From Triglochin maritima (taxonomy: Eukaryota > Streptophyta > Magnoliopsida > Alismatales > Juncaginaceae), in contig OY821788.1 in NCBI GenBank assembly GCA_963682175.1, positions 14,774,001 to 14,838,000 of the forward strand: a stretch of 64,000 bases of DNA. The letters run 5' to 3'. Positions 1 to 11,922 of the stretch are shown in pieces. Position 1 is the first letter of the stretch. Each line of letters starts with the position of its first letter. A program made the position numbers and the translations under genes. The notes under the pieces were generated by a model that ran no database searches, was not told the origin of the DNA, and was given only the letters and a program-made list of their open reading frames with translations.

Positions 1-203
1 TGTTTCATGTTAATTACCATGATTGTGAATAACTTTTGATTTATGTAAACCATTATCTTTTAGAGCTCTACAGTTAAGGACCAAGAGTCTCTTCCTTAAC
101 ACTTCTAAAAGACGAATACAATGATCAAGGAACAAAATGTTTGCACATCCAATTCATAATACTTGACATATAAAAGTAAAACTTTTAGAACACATTCCTT
201 TCA
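1..203 (-). mobile_element. Partial 3' LTR of a copia family B element
   Basis: Reading the minus strand, the LTR starts TGAAAGGAATGTG at 203 after a purine-rich stretch and runs off the left edge. The same start (TGAAGGGAATGTG) is seen at 20356 on plus and 58875 on minus, and the next ~200 bases match those copies. It belongs to the minus-strand pol remnant to its right. Most of the LTR is outside the window, so its TSD cannot be tested. Confidence 0.75.
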
Positions 204-2755
204 ATCTCCTAATTGTTATCAAAGTTTTCATCAACATACATTCTCAATGTGTAAAACAATAATAACTAGGAAGACCCTCTCTAATCACTCATCAAGCCAC
301 TCCACATGGTTCCTCAGATCCATGGACTTGAAATGCATTTCACCTTTGGCTTGGGATAAAGGTTTGGTGAATGGAACAATTGTGTTGTTATTTGTGTTCA
401 CCCATAATAAATTTATTTTTCCTTCGTCGATGAAGTCATGTGTGACAAAATATTTGCGATCCATGTATTTCATCTTATGATGGGATTTGGAATCCTTGAT
501 TTGCGAGATAGATGCACTATTGTCGCAAAATAGCTCTATTGGTCCCTCGCTCGAGGGAACCACTCCAAGATCTTCAAGGAACTTCTTAATCCATACTCCG
601 TCTTTGCTCGCTTCAGTGACAACCATAACTTTTGAGGCAGTGTTTGAGTTGGCAGTAGTGGTTTGCTTCCAGCTACGTCAACTCACAGCTCCATCATTGA
701 GAAGAAGACATATCCTGATTGAGACATCCTATCGTCGGGATCACTCATGAAACTCGCATATGAATAACCCTTGACTACTAGCTCCCTTTGTCCTCCATAA
801 ACAAGAAACTTATCTTTGTTCCGGTTAAGGTACCTCAGAATATTCTTGACTGCAGTCTAATGATCAGGACCTGCGTTGGATTGGTGACGACTTGTCACGC
901 TTAAAGCATACGAGACATCGGGTCTTGTGCATGTCATCGCGTACATGATCGATCTTATTGCTGAAGCATAAGGAATATCTTTCATGTACTCCAAGTCTTT
1001 ACGTAATTCAACACGTTGAGACTTCTTGAGTTGCACACCCATACTCATTGGCACATTGTCCTTTTAGAGTTGTTCATGCGAAACATTTCCAAGACCTTGT
1101 CAATGTATATACGTTGACTTAGGTCAATGAGTCTACGAGATCTCTCTATATATCTTGATTCCCAAGATGTATTGAGTATCACCCATGTCTTTCATTGAAA
1201 ATGCAGATTTCAATGAACTTCTCGTTTGCTCTAGCAAAGGTATATGGTTTCTCATGAGAAGTATGTCATCAACATATAAAATCAAAAACACTATGTGGCT
1301 CCCACTAACCTTCTTGTATATATACAATGTTCTTCCTTACTTTGGACGAAGTGAATCATTTTAACTTCCTCGTCAAAGCGTTTGTTCCAACTCCCTGATG
1401 TTTGCTTCAATCCATAAATGGATCGTTGAAGCTTGCATGCTTTCTCGATATTCTTTGGATCTTCAAAACCTTGAGGTTGTACCATGTGCACATCCTCCTC
1501 CAATTTCTCATTAAAGAACGTTGTTTCGACATCCATTTGTCATATCTCATAATCATGAAATGCGGCAATAACGAGCATAATCCGAATAGACTTGAATATG
1601 GCAACCGGTGAAAAAGTTTTATCATAGTCAATCCATTGAACTTGAGTGAAACATTTTGCAACAAGCCTTTCTTTGTAGGTTGTAAAATTCTCATCCATGT
1701 CCATCTTCCTCTTAAAAACTCATTTGTTTTGAACGGCTTTCTTTCCTTGAGGAAGGTCAACCAAGTTCCATACTTCATTGTCATACATGGATTATATTTC
1801 GGATTCCATGACTTTAAACCATAGTTTGGAGCCCTCTCTTTCCATTTCTTCTTGAAAAGTCAATGGATCATTGGTATCAAGTACCATGATCTCATGAAGT
1901 CTCAAATACATATCAGGTTTCTTCATTTCCCTCGTAGACCTTCTAAGTTCTTTTGGTTCTCCATGTACTTCTTAAACTTGTTCCACAATTTCTTGCGGAA
2001 GTTGTTCATGTTGATTCTCGAACGTACACTAGGTGGGGATGATTGAGTTTCACTCACAATTGCTTGCGAGGGTCTCCCACTCACGCTCCCACTAACCAAA
2101 GGAATCTCAGTTGAGCATTCATGATCTTGAACTTTATCATTCATATCATGATCTTGTAGAATATCTTGAGTTTCCTCAAGCAAAATTCTACTCCCACTAC
2201 TATTAATTCTTTCGAGAAATTATTTCTCTAAGAATATTGCATCCCTACTCGATTAGAGGTCTTATGCCAAAGTAGTATCCTCTTGTCTTACGAGGATAAC
2301 CGATAAAGAAGTGTTTATCCGCTTTTGGTTGAAGTTTGGTCGACGTCAATCTTTTGACGTAGGCCTCATAACCCCAAATATTGAGAAAATTGAGCTTAGA
2401 TGTTTTACCACTTCATAGCTCATAAGGCATTTTCTCCACGGATTTGCATGAAATATTATTTAGTGTGTAAGCCGCAGCTTCTAGTGCATAATTCCAAAAG
2501 TAAAATGGCAATTCAGCTTGACTCATCATTGATCAAACCATGTCAGGCAATGTCCTATTTCTCCTTTCGGATACCCCATTCCGTTGAGGTGTTTCGGGCG
2601 GAGTGAGTTGTGGTACAATACCACACTCCTTTAGGAACGAATCAAATTCAGTACTTAAGTACTCACCACCACGATCGGTTCGTAGAGACTTGATTTTCTT
2701 GTTGAGTTGGTTCTCTACTTCATTCTTGAATTACTTGAACTTTTCAAAGGATTTT
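204..2755 (-). pseudogene. Degenerate copia pol (integrase, RT, RNase H)
   Basis: Minus-strand pieces in order are an integrase C-terminal part (2755 to about 2200), reverse transcriptase (about 1800-1130, including LYVDDILL near 1260) and RNase H (about 1050-285, including CDNSASI and SHHKMKYMDRKY). They align collinearly with the better preserved copy at 59598-62393. Frameshifts and stops break the frame many times. Gag and the N-terminal pol are absent: homology stops at 2755, where a gypsy-like LTR begins. In its family this polyprotein would make cDNA and integrate it; this copy cannot. The RNase H end is preserved here, whereas it is missing from the 59598 copy. Confidence 0.88.
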
Positions 2756-3484
2756 GTAACGCCCCTGATCTCGTGGGTACGCACACTGGGAAGAAACACT
2801 AGTGTCACGATCAGAGACCTTCACGACGACCGAAGGAGTTACAATAAATAGACAACAACTAACTCGACAATGTAAAGATAAAAGACATACATGGATAACT
2901 AGCATATAAAAACAACTGAAACAATTGAATATCCATATATGAAAAGATTCCATACATTATTTGGGTTTCAAAAAGAAAATACGACAGCGGAAGTAAGGAT
3001 AACTGAAGACTCTGGTCAATGTGTCCATCGTGTACAAAATCTTCGACTACTAATCTAGTCCATCCGGTAGGAACCTAAGTTCCTGGAAGCATCGCATTAA
3101 CATATGCGTGAGTTTTCAATAAAGAAAACTCAGTATGCCCCCGGCCCAATCAGAGTTTTATAGAAGAATGCATGGAGTCTCACTAAGACAAAAGCATCAA
3201 AATCATAACATAAAAGCACAATATGAAACATAAGGCTACGACTCCAACAGTCATGCTGGTCAGAAATAGAAGCGGGTCACTCGACAGTGACCCTACCACT
3301 TGGCACAAAGTGGTACGCCGGTTAGACGCTCCAAATTACGGAAATAACATACATGGTGTCATCGCGAACTTGGGAACATCTAACCTGAGAAAGAATGGCA
3401 GCGCACCTACCCAGGACTTATCTTACGCCTAGCCTCCACATAGAGGTCTTATGAGAATGGCCTCGTAAGCTAGAGGACCCACTC
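2756..3484. mobile_element. Gypsy-like LTR fragment
   Basis: The segment begins TGTAACGCCCC, the same terminus that ends the solo LTR at 11917 when that is read on minus. It interrupts copia pol on its left and is cut by a Sirevirus-type LTR at 3485. No coding domain is visible. Assignment to Ty3/gypsy rests on the terminus and general composition only, so the superfamily is tentative. Confidence 0.45.
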
Positions 3485-4970
3485 TGTAGGATCCTAAGGG
3501 TCTCTAATTCTAATTACTATTAAGCTAATTACCTACTTGTTTAAGCAATCAAGAATATGCAACGAAATTTAAACAAAAACAAGCAAGTAAAGCAAACCAC
3601 AATGATGACACCGGATTTTTATAGAGGTTCGACCTCCGGCCTACTTCCTCTCTTGCAAGTTTTGTTCGATTTCCCTCGAGCTCCGCTCGCGTCTTTACTA
3701 TAAACCTCGTTCCGGGTCGAGATTAAGTCTTTTACAAAACAAACTCCACGAACACCATCGTGAGCTTGACTTTTTTCTCTCACAATCCTAGAGAAACACT
3801 TTGGGTATTCACCGAAGTCCTTGCTTTTTTACATCAGAGATGTTGAGTGGAACACACTCTCTACCTTTAGCACACTTAGCTTAGAATGTGGAATTGATAC
3901 TAAAGTGTGGAAGTGTAAACTTGGAGAGTAAATTTGGGGATTGGGAGACTTGAAAGTTTCTCTTAGGTGTATATGACAGTAAGAAGTGTAAGAGTTGTGT
4001 AATTGTATCATAGGAACACATATTTATAAGCTCCAAATGAGTTATAGCTGTTGGGAGAAGTTTGGTAAGTGTTTGTGGAAGAACACAAAACAGCAAATTG
4101 CAGGAATCAAAACTGAGTGAGTTCGGTCGACCGGATCGGGCTGAACGGTAGACCGTTAGGCAAATTTGAAATCGGTTTGGTCGACCGATAAAGATGCAGT
4201 CGACCGGATCAGGTTATAACTTAGGTACACTTAAGTTATCGGTCGAATACCGAATAGGGTTCGGTCGACCGAAAACTAACATGCTCTTTGGGGTTGACAA
4301 ACAAGATCAAATTTGATCAACCGAAACACAGTTCACGGTCGACCAAAAACCAACAGGTTGTTTGGGTTTGTCGAGACATCTTAAGTTCGATCGACCGAAC
4401 AAGGTCCTCGGTCGACCGATAGTAAAAAGTATTTTGGGGTATTTGTAAATAATACGAATACGACCGTTGGTATAATACGACAATTCTAACGGTCGGAAAT
4501 TTGTGTTGACTCGGTCGACCGAAAAGTTCTGCACGTTCGACCAAAACCGGGCTATAAAAACTAACAGGATAATTGATCACTCGGCGACCGAACGTGGGCA
4601 GACATTTCTTGTTTTGGTTTGGTGATTTCCGGTCTATGTTTGGGTTATCTATTGAAGTCCAAATTATATGAAATTTTGTGTGTGACTTCTATAAGGAACC
4701 TAGTGTGTATTTGAGTAGGTTTTAGCTCAAGTATGCTCAATTTACACAATGTACTAAGACTCAAAAGAAATGCAAATTACATGTCCTCAATTGAGTTTGA
4801 TTACATATCTTGACTTGATTTCCTTTTTTCTTTGAGTCTTGATCACCTGTAGAAGTTAGCACATAGCAATATATATATGCAATGCAATATGTGTGCTACT
4901 CTTCATTGATTATAATTAAGATTAGGTTGATTAAATCATCAAAACATAGATTAAGGTCAAAAAGCCAACA
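3485..4970 (-). mobile_element. Sirevirus-type LTR A (3' LTR of truncated element)
   Basis: On minus the LTR starts TGTTGGCTTTTTGACC at 4970 and ends GGATCCTACA at 3485, matching the terminal pattern of the LTRs at 26931, 30609, 50845 and 54088. A TATA-like box lies at 4021-4030 (TTATAAATA on minus). Just outside its inner end at 4971 is the first of several pyrimidine stretches, which are polypurine tracts on minus. The length of 1486 bp is close to its relatives. The left flank is the gypsy-like fragment; the other end of the element is lost, so no TSD can be found. Confidence 0.8.
4122..4593. repeat. Palindrome cluster in LTR A
   Basis: About a dozen copies or near-copies of the CGGTCGACCG type lie here, for example at 4122, 4180, 4260, 4337, 4388, 4411 and 4511, separated by 20 to 100 bases of unrelated AT-rich sequence. 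The TATA-proximal edge is 92 bp upstream of the LTR TATA box. The two arms (TCGGT and ACCGA) are better kept than the central bases. Confidence 0.85.
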
Positions 4971-5560
4971 ATCTCCCCATTTTGATGATGGCAACCTATA
5001 TCTTAATACTTGAAATTTTTAAATGTAAACTATGCATAAAAATGCCCCCCCTATGGATGTGCATATTTTTGTTCAATTATAATCGAATTTCAAGTTACCC
5101 CTTTAATTAGCTCTCCCCCTTTGACATCCATAAAAAATTATAAGATTTAAGAATTGAATTTTGGATGTCTTGTAATGAAGTTGTTCCCCTAAATTTTGCA
5201 CTTCATTACACTAAGAAAATGATATTCATTAAACTCCTCCTATCAATATGAATATGATTTTTCGATTAAGTTCAATTTTATTTCTCCCTTTTTTAAACAT
5301 CAAGCTAGTATATTAACAATAGGCATGTGATGTTTTAATTCCCCCTTTTTGACATCCATTTATAAATTTGACACTTAGGCAATGATGTGATTCAAATTTT
5401 AAGATATGCAATGAATCAATCTAAATTATATGTCAATAAGCATATAAAAACCTAGACTAGAACCAATTGATTCAAGAAATTTAGATGATAAGAAATTATA
5501 CCCACTTTGAAGCTTTGAATTGGTTCCAATCATCATTCGGTGATGCAACCGGCGTTGAAT
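4971..5560 (-). promoter_or_regulatory. Multiple polypurine tracts of Sirevirus element A
   Basis: Several pyrimidine runs (near 4971, 5045, 5110, 5230 and 5338), some followed by TTTGACATCCAT, are polypurine tracts on the element's own strand. Multiple tracts upstream of the 3' LTR are a described Sirevirus feature; the tract next to the LTR would prime plus-strand DNA synthesis. Element D has the same arrangement at 28473-28840. Confidence 0.7.
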
Positions 5561-5599
5561 TTTACTCTCAAGCTTGCCCGGTCACCACCGATCTCCTCC

Positions 5600-6675
5600 T
5601 CAAACACCTACTAGTGTAGATTTAGGTACCCAAACAACTTTGAGTCATTGAATGTTAGTTTTGGGAACCCAAACCATTTTGGTTTTAGGAACCCACACAC
5701 TTGAAGAACTATGCTTAACAAACCAATGCTTGTCATTTAGTGTGGTATGAGATACATGGCTTTTCAATTTGGCATTGTATCCTAAACCATGTTTATCTAG
5801 GGATTATCTTTGACTACCTAATAGCATGTCAAACATCTTGCTTCCATTTGTGAATTTTTCTAAATCTTTTCTTAATTGCATATTACAAGCTTGAAGATCT
5901 AGTTGTTCACTATCAATGGATGTTGCTTTTAAACTTTCAAGAGTTGATGCATTAGTTTCAAGTTTAACAACCAACTCATTTTTCTCATGCATGATTGATT
6001 CAATTTGGCTTCGCAGATCATTTATTAATTTTCTAGCATTCTTATTTTTGTCACAAATGATCTCATATTGTTTAACTAAGTCATTAAATGCATTTTGAAA
6101 CTCATCATGTGTATAAATTTCTTCATTACCACTAGAATGTGAGTTATCACTATGACAAGACTTAGTTGAGCATGATCTAATAGAACAAGAGTTAGAGTCT
6201 ACCTCACTTTGATCATCTTCAATAGCCATGAAGCATGAGTGGTCAACATCTCTTCTACTTTGCAAGGAAGATGATGATGGTGATGAAGAGTCATCTCATG
6301 TAGCCTTGTGAGCTTCCTCCTTCCTTTCTCTTCTCTTGCTCTTCTCCTTTTCTCTTCTCCTCTCCCTTCTCTCATTTTTCTTCTCCCCTTCTCTTCTCTC
6401 ATTTTTGCTCTCCTCCTTCTCCTTCTCCTTCTCCTTTTCTTTTTCTCTTTTCTCACCTCTTCTCCCTATTCTTTCATTCTTTTCTCCCTTATCCTTCTTG
6501 AGGTATTTGAAGAATGGCTAGGACTTCAATGTCCTCATCTTCTACACTTCTCCTTGGTTCCTCAAGATTTGCATGTAATGACAATAATGGTTTGTTCTTT
6601 GAGGCTTCCTTCTCTTTTCGATGGTTGATTTGAAGTTCATACGCCATCAAATTTCCAACGAGTTCCTCCATCTTT
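5600..6675 (-). pseudogene. Truncated Sirevirus gag of element A
   Basis: Minus-strand pieces match the Gag of element D: an N-terminal piece with the MEELVGNLMAYELQI motif (6671-6489), a charged Lys/Arg/Glu region (about 6470-6200), a coiled-coil-like Asn/Lys/Leu-rich part (6265-5804) ending MFDMLLGSQR, and repeated VWVPK-type motifs to about 5640. As in D, no CCHC knuckle lies between the charged region and the coiled coil, and pol does not follow. Homology stops near 6675, so the first half of Gag, the primer site and the 5' LTR are missing. Frameshifts occur near 6200 and 6490. Confidence 0.8.
6308..6478. repeat. CT-rich low-complexity tract
   Basis: A nearly pure pyrimidine stretch on plus (CTTCTC and TCTCCTT units) is the expanded form of the charged region of the minus-strand gag remnant. 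In element D the same region (29760-29820) is much shorter, so this looks like microsatellite growth within a decayed ORF. Confidence 0.8.
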
Positions 6676-7027
6676 GAGTTAGTTGGTAATTAAATTCAGT
6701 AGCACTTGCTCATTAAAATTATGTTCATTATTTTGACCTCAGTTAACACTTCCATGTAGACTACATTGTTTGTGTGGGCCGGACTATTATTGGTATTGCG
6801 AGGTGGTAATATTTTCAACGTTGCTCATGATGTTGCTACATACAGATGCCCATGTAAGTTCTTTATGCAAATTTATACCGATTTTGCTTAATGTTTGACC
6901 TTGACTTCGCTTAATTGAATATTAGTAAGAAATAAATTATATTACATGTAGGCATCTATTTGTATCCCAACTTGTATTCCTAATCTTTTAATTACATTTC
7001 TTACTGTTTATGATCAATTATTAAGTC
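6676..7027. other. AT-rich stretch, no gene recognised
   Basis: No coherent coding frame or known repeat was seen. A possible exon-like piece ends at a GTAAGT near 6852, but no protein match could be made. It begins where the Sirevirus gag remnant breaks off. Confidence 0.4.
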
Positions 7028-7992
7028 TTTTTAGAAAATGTATACCTTGTGACGTTAAAGAAAGTATTGGTGTAGAAATCTAATGCACAACCATTGACTG
7101 ATGCATCAGTATCACTCAATAAGCAATTTTCTTTGTGTTAGTGCACTTCCAAAAGTTTGCGACTTTCTTCTATTCACAAAATCAAATACTATTTCAGTTA
7201 TAACTAAATGTCAAAACTGAGCCAAAATTGTTCAGTAAAGCATTTCACCGTAAAAAAAATAGTAAGCCCCTCGACTATATGGAAAATGCATTCAACCAAA
7301 CAATTCAATCACCAAATAGAAAATTTCATTATGTTCCTTTTAATATGGATAATATTATGTATTATTGATTTGAATAATAACATATGTAATTTTGAAATAC
7401 CAAGTCAATAGACAATATGTAATAATATTTAATAGTTACATTATTAAAATACATAATAAATATATTTAAAAACTAATACAGATGCAAAAAATATAATAAA
7501 AAAAAGAAAGGGTAAACTTGAAATTAAAAAACCAACAACAAACTTGTAACAGTGAGTAGTGGAATTGGGATTCCAATAGTGTGGACAACCATTCTAATAG
7601 AATCCCCCCTTGCATCCAAATAACTGCAAACGGACACGAATGGAATTGAGGAGAGAATCACAATTTCATTCCTTCCTCATTTTATTAGTACCAAAATGCC
7701 TCATAATTCTTAAACCAATTACTCAGTTGTTCTCCAAATATTTGCAAGAGACATATTTAATGGTAGAATAACATTAACAAAAGGCAAAAGTCAATAAGTA
7801 ATTATAAAAATTCCTCAAAGAAGAATGTGAACAAAAAAAGAGTAGACATCATCTTCTTGAGACAAAGATGTGGGACATTAATCAAGTAATACCTATAAAC
7901 CGGAAAAGATTAAATATAAGAATTCAACAAATGACCAAGATTTAGTAATTAAAAATCAAAGATAAACTGGTAAGGATAATTGGCTTTAAAAA
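7028..7992 (+). repeat. Inverted ~1-kb duplication, copy 1
   Basis: This segment is the reverse complement of about 40446-41463, with scattered substitutions and small indels. Shared landmarks are a TAAGCCCCTCGAC block (7263), the flanks of a GAATCCCC block (7600) and CTATAAACCGGAAAAG (7890). Neither copy has an open frame I can assign. It may be an old dispersed transposon or a duplicated non-coding segment. Confidence 0.75.
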
Positions 7993-10110
7993 TTCCATTT
8001 GAATGGTAAGCCAATTTCTTGACAGAAATAGAACAAAAAGGGAACAATAAATACAAAAACTTGATCTTTAATTCCATCTCAAAAAAATTACAATACAACC
8101 CAAAGTTGTGAACATAACCATGAGGCACACACGAGAACAACACACCTAATTAACTATTTTAGATTGTGAAAGAGCTATTCGGTTTGCAAACCTCCAGAAC
8201 AAAAGCAATGGCTTAAAACTTCAAGCCTTGAAGAAAGAAAAAATATAAAATCTATCAGGCTAAAAGCCGACTAAACAAAATTAAGTTTGAAAATATGGTA
8301 GAAAAGAAAAGACTCAACCCGGTGAAATCCTTCGAACTTTAATGGTTGACTGTAGCCTTTCTCAAGAAATCCTTGCGAAAATTGTGAAACTTTAAGTATT
8401 TAACTAACCAAGCCAAGCATGATCTCAAAAACCTTCCATGGTCATTAAGAAACTATTTACTGTAATGTTAAGAAGTCAATAATGAACCGAAAGCTTGATC
8501 AACAAAAAACCAAAATTTCTTAATCTCAACTTACTGTAACACTTATGTGGAGACTTGTTGCATTGGACGTCTGCTGCAAGCTTCAAATCTGAAGTCAATA
8601 TTGCTGTGTTTCAAACCCCTGACAATTCCTACAACAAAAACATCAACGGAACCAAAAAGAACATCAAATAATGAACCATTAAGGATTTGGAGTGACAAAA
8701 TTCATCAATTTATAACGTAATGGTCTTACTCACTAATGTGGTCATGAAAATGTGAAAATATTGTTAAACATGGTACCGACAAAAATAAGAAAAAAATTGT
8801 CTAATTGAAAAACTATTTGTAATTATTTCTCATACATAGTAATTGATTTTTTTTAACATTTTGTGAAGCCATGTCAACAGGCAAGATAGAAGGCATATGA
8901 GAAATGAATGAAACGGGAGAAAGCAAGTTTCAAACTGACAATAAACTGAAGAGCAAGTTTCATTTATTGGAAAATTTCTTATAGTGATAACAACGTTTTG
9001 CCAAATTTTCGCCATATTAGGAGAGAGAAACCCAATTAATGAAGAAAATAAAGTTCAAAATAGGATCCCAAATTTCCGACAAAATCTAACAGTATCATTG
9101 AATCAAGCAGTCAATTATCCATTTGAAAATGTAAATAAAACAATGAACAAAAATCCTTCATCAAAGTACCACCTTTAAACCATAGAACAAACATAAAGTC
9201 CATTTATCAGAAAGGAAAAACCAACCTTACCTTTAGAAAACAACATTCCCCCACAAACCCCAACACAAAGAAACCAACCAATTGGTAATTAAGCTTTTCT
9301 TAACATTATGTAAGGTCATGTTGACAGGCAAGATAGAAGGCCTTATTAAATTTGAAGTCAGTACAGTATATTTATCTTGGCACTTAAATCACATGGTAAT
9401 TAACTCTGAACTCATGGCAGTCGTGAATTTACTCAGTGTTAAATCAATATCCATGTCTAAATTTACTACGCAAGAAGTTGAGACCCTACAAAATGGTGGT
9501 AATCAGGTGTGGAAAAGTGTTTCAATTTTATCATGGCATGATACTAATGAATTTACAGTTTCACACTGTTATTAAGATCATTTTTTGCTTCAGTGTGCAA
9601 CAGAAATCTTTTTGAGTGGTTGGGAAACGCTGAAGCAGTGAATTATCCATTTTAAATGTAAATACAACAAAAAAAACAGAAAGTCCCACATAAAAGTACC
9701 ACCTTTAAACCAAAGAAACAAACATAAATTCCATCTATCCGAAAGCAAAACCGGCCTTCCCTTTAGAAAACGCAATTCCCCCACAAACCCCAACACAAAG
9801 AAATCAACCAACTCAATATGATGTAATCAATTCTTCCATAAAAGACCACCACAAAATCTATGCAATCAACAAATCTAGTTGGAGGAAATCCCATTAAAAA
9901 CCCACAAAAACCATGTAACCAATAGAACTACACAATAATTTGTTTTTATTTTGGAGTGAGTGTTTTGTGTTGAGATCAAACGGCTTGGTCGAAAGCTGCA
10001 GCTTATGGTATTGGAAATCTCGTTGGGTTTAAACTCATAACTTTCATCATTAAATAGTCATATTAACATACAGAAAATATTTATATTCAGTACAATACCA
10101 ATTGGGTATT
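7993..10110. other. AT-rich DNA with a local tandem duplication
   Basis: No gene is recognised. Two related blocks, about 9125-9290 and 9657-9825, share AAAGTACCACCTTTAAACCA and a CCCCCACAAACCCCAACAC stretch. A third, shorter relation links 8843-8900 and 9287-9345 (GACAGGCAAGATAGAAGG). A piece of the second block (9818-9895) reappears at 15835-15912, and 9950-10005 resembles 12570-12640. These suggest old duplications of one low-copy locus before the LTR insertions. Confidence 0.6.
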
Positions 10111-10115
10111 ACAAC
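10111..10115. repeat. Target site duplication ACAAC (left)
   Basis: ACAAC here and at 11918-11922 bracket the solo LTR 10116-11917. Confidence 0.65.
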
Positions 10116-11917
10116 TATAAGAACCCCAAACCCAACCCTCTCTCTCTCTCTCCTCTCTTCCCTAACCCTAACCCCCAACCCATCTTCCCTCACCCTCTTT
10201 CCTTCCTCCTCAGCCCCGGCGACTCAGGCGATTACCTCGGGCGAGCTCGGCGTTCGCGCGTAGGCGCGGAGGGGAAACGTCCCCTTCTCTGGTGTTCGTC
10301 TTCTTCTAGGTACGCCATCTTCGTCCCCATATGTTGGTTCCTTATCGTTGTGTCCGTGTCGTGGAGGATGATCGGAGTTGATCGGGAGTTTGATCGGAAA
10401 TGGAATGGGGAGAGATCGGAGATGTGGAGGAAGGCGTCGAGAAGGGAGGTCGCGCGAGGGAGTTGCGCGGGGTTGCCGCAGGCGAGGCCGTGCCACGGCG
10501 GTGACCGGCAATGGGCAGGCCGGCGGTGACGCCGGGGGTGGCGGCCGAAAGGGTTGGCTGCCGTCGGGGTTGGATTTTGTGTTTGGGTATATTGCATGTG
10601 CCCCTGGATTTTATGTGTTTGTGGTTAAAGACGATAGTTGGTTTTGATTCCGGGTTAATTGCATACTTTCCTGGTTTTATTAATAATTGGGGTGAATGAT
10701 TGAATAGGAATAATTGCAAGATAAATCCGGGAAGTTAATTGTATTTGATGTGATAATAAATAGTTCGGTTATTTGCGGAATGAACCCTGAATTTATGAGT
10801 ATTGGTTTAAATTGATTAATATTTGGAATAATTGCTAGAAAAATCCCTGGATTGTTGTAATTGAGTAAATGATTAATGTCTGGGTAAATTACTGAATAAA
10901 CCTTAGACTTTCTGAAATTGTGGAAAAATAATTTAATTGGAAAAATTACACTTATACTCCTGTACTTTGATTTGTGGACTTAGAACTATAATTTCATCAC
11001 GCTTCTTATATGATTTTATAGTCTTGTTGATTCTTTAGTGCTCTAAAGCTTGTTGGGGTCATGGACCCGTGCTTTTGGGGGTAAATTGCATTTACCCCTT
11101 GCTTGGTGAGAATGTGAGAGGTTCGTGGAACCGATGGTTCACCCACGTTGTTATGAGTGGCCGTTGGAGCGTTGCTCACGGACTCGGGCGTGTGGTCGAG
11201 TAGTGGAGATGACGCGTGAGACACGTATGACTAGATGTAGGGTGTTTCCTTGTTGGGGCGGTCCGGGATGGTTTACCAGCGTTGTTGCGAGTGACCGTTC
11301 GGGAGCGTTGCTCACGGGCTCGGGCGTGTAGGTGGAGTTGGGCTTTGCCTTGTGAACCGGATGCACGGTCTTGTCGAGGGTGCACGCTCGGCCTGGCTGG
11401 GTGCGTGGTTGCCTTGGGACGTGTGAAAGTTCTGCCGTGAGAGCGGGTTGAGTGTCACCTTGTGGGTTGGATGCGCGGTGGGGTTCGAGGTGCACGTTCG
11501 GCCTCGCTGGGCGCCTGACCGCCTTGGAACACGAGACCAGTGTGAGTCGTCAGGGACAACTAGACCTTGTTCAGTGTCAGGTTGGGGTGGTGTACTGAGT
11601 CTTGAGTTAAGACTCAGGCGTGCATGTTCGTGTGCAGGTGGGACGCGGTAGGTGATCGGAGGCGACTTGGGCTTGGGACGCGTAGACTGGATCTGTTGAG
11701 CTCAGTTGTCATGTATTTTTCCTACTCCTCTTAGTAGTTGTTGTGTAGTAGGTTTCAGATTGCTTGTATTTTACTTCCGCATTGTACCTTGACTTTACCT
11801 TATCATATATTTTAAATTGTGGCCTCGAGTTGGTTATTACAGTTAATGTCCATTTTTCGCTTCCTTTTTAGTGTTGTACTCGTTGTTGTGTCCCGAGTGC
11901 GGATTAGGGGCGTTACA
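10116..11917. mobile_element. Solo LTR, gypsy-like
   Basis: A GC-rich 1.8-kb block with no polymerase coding, bracketed by ACAAC on both sides. The right end is GGGGCGTTACA, the reverse complement of the TGTAACGCCCC terminus at 2756. The left end reads TATAAGAACCCC, one base away from the expected TG. The ORFs inside it on both strands are composition artefacts of GC-rich LTR sequence. A single LTR with matching TSDs points to loss of the internal region by LTR-LTR recombination. Orientation is uncertain. Confidence 0.65.
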
Positions 11918-11922
11918 ACAAC

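Noticed and set aside
4122..4593. Palindrome array as a CRISPR-like array
   Set aside because: The spacing is irregular, the repeats are 10-14 bp and degenerate, there are no cas genes, and the setting is a plant LTR promoter.
6199..6456. Arg/Lys/Glu-rich minus-strand frame as a small basic protein
   Set aside because: It is a frameshifted, expanded charged region of the Sirevirus gag remnant.
10224..11651. Several frames of 60-125 codons on both strands
   Set aside because: All fall in the GC-rich solo LTR 10116-11917 and carry no recognisable domain.
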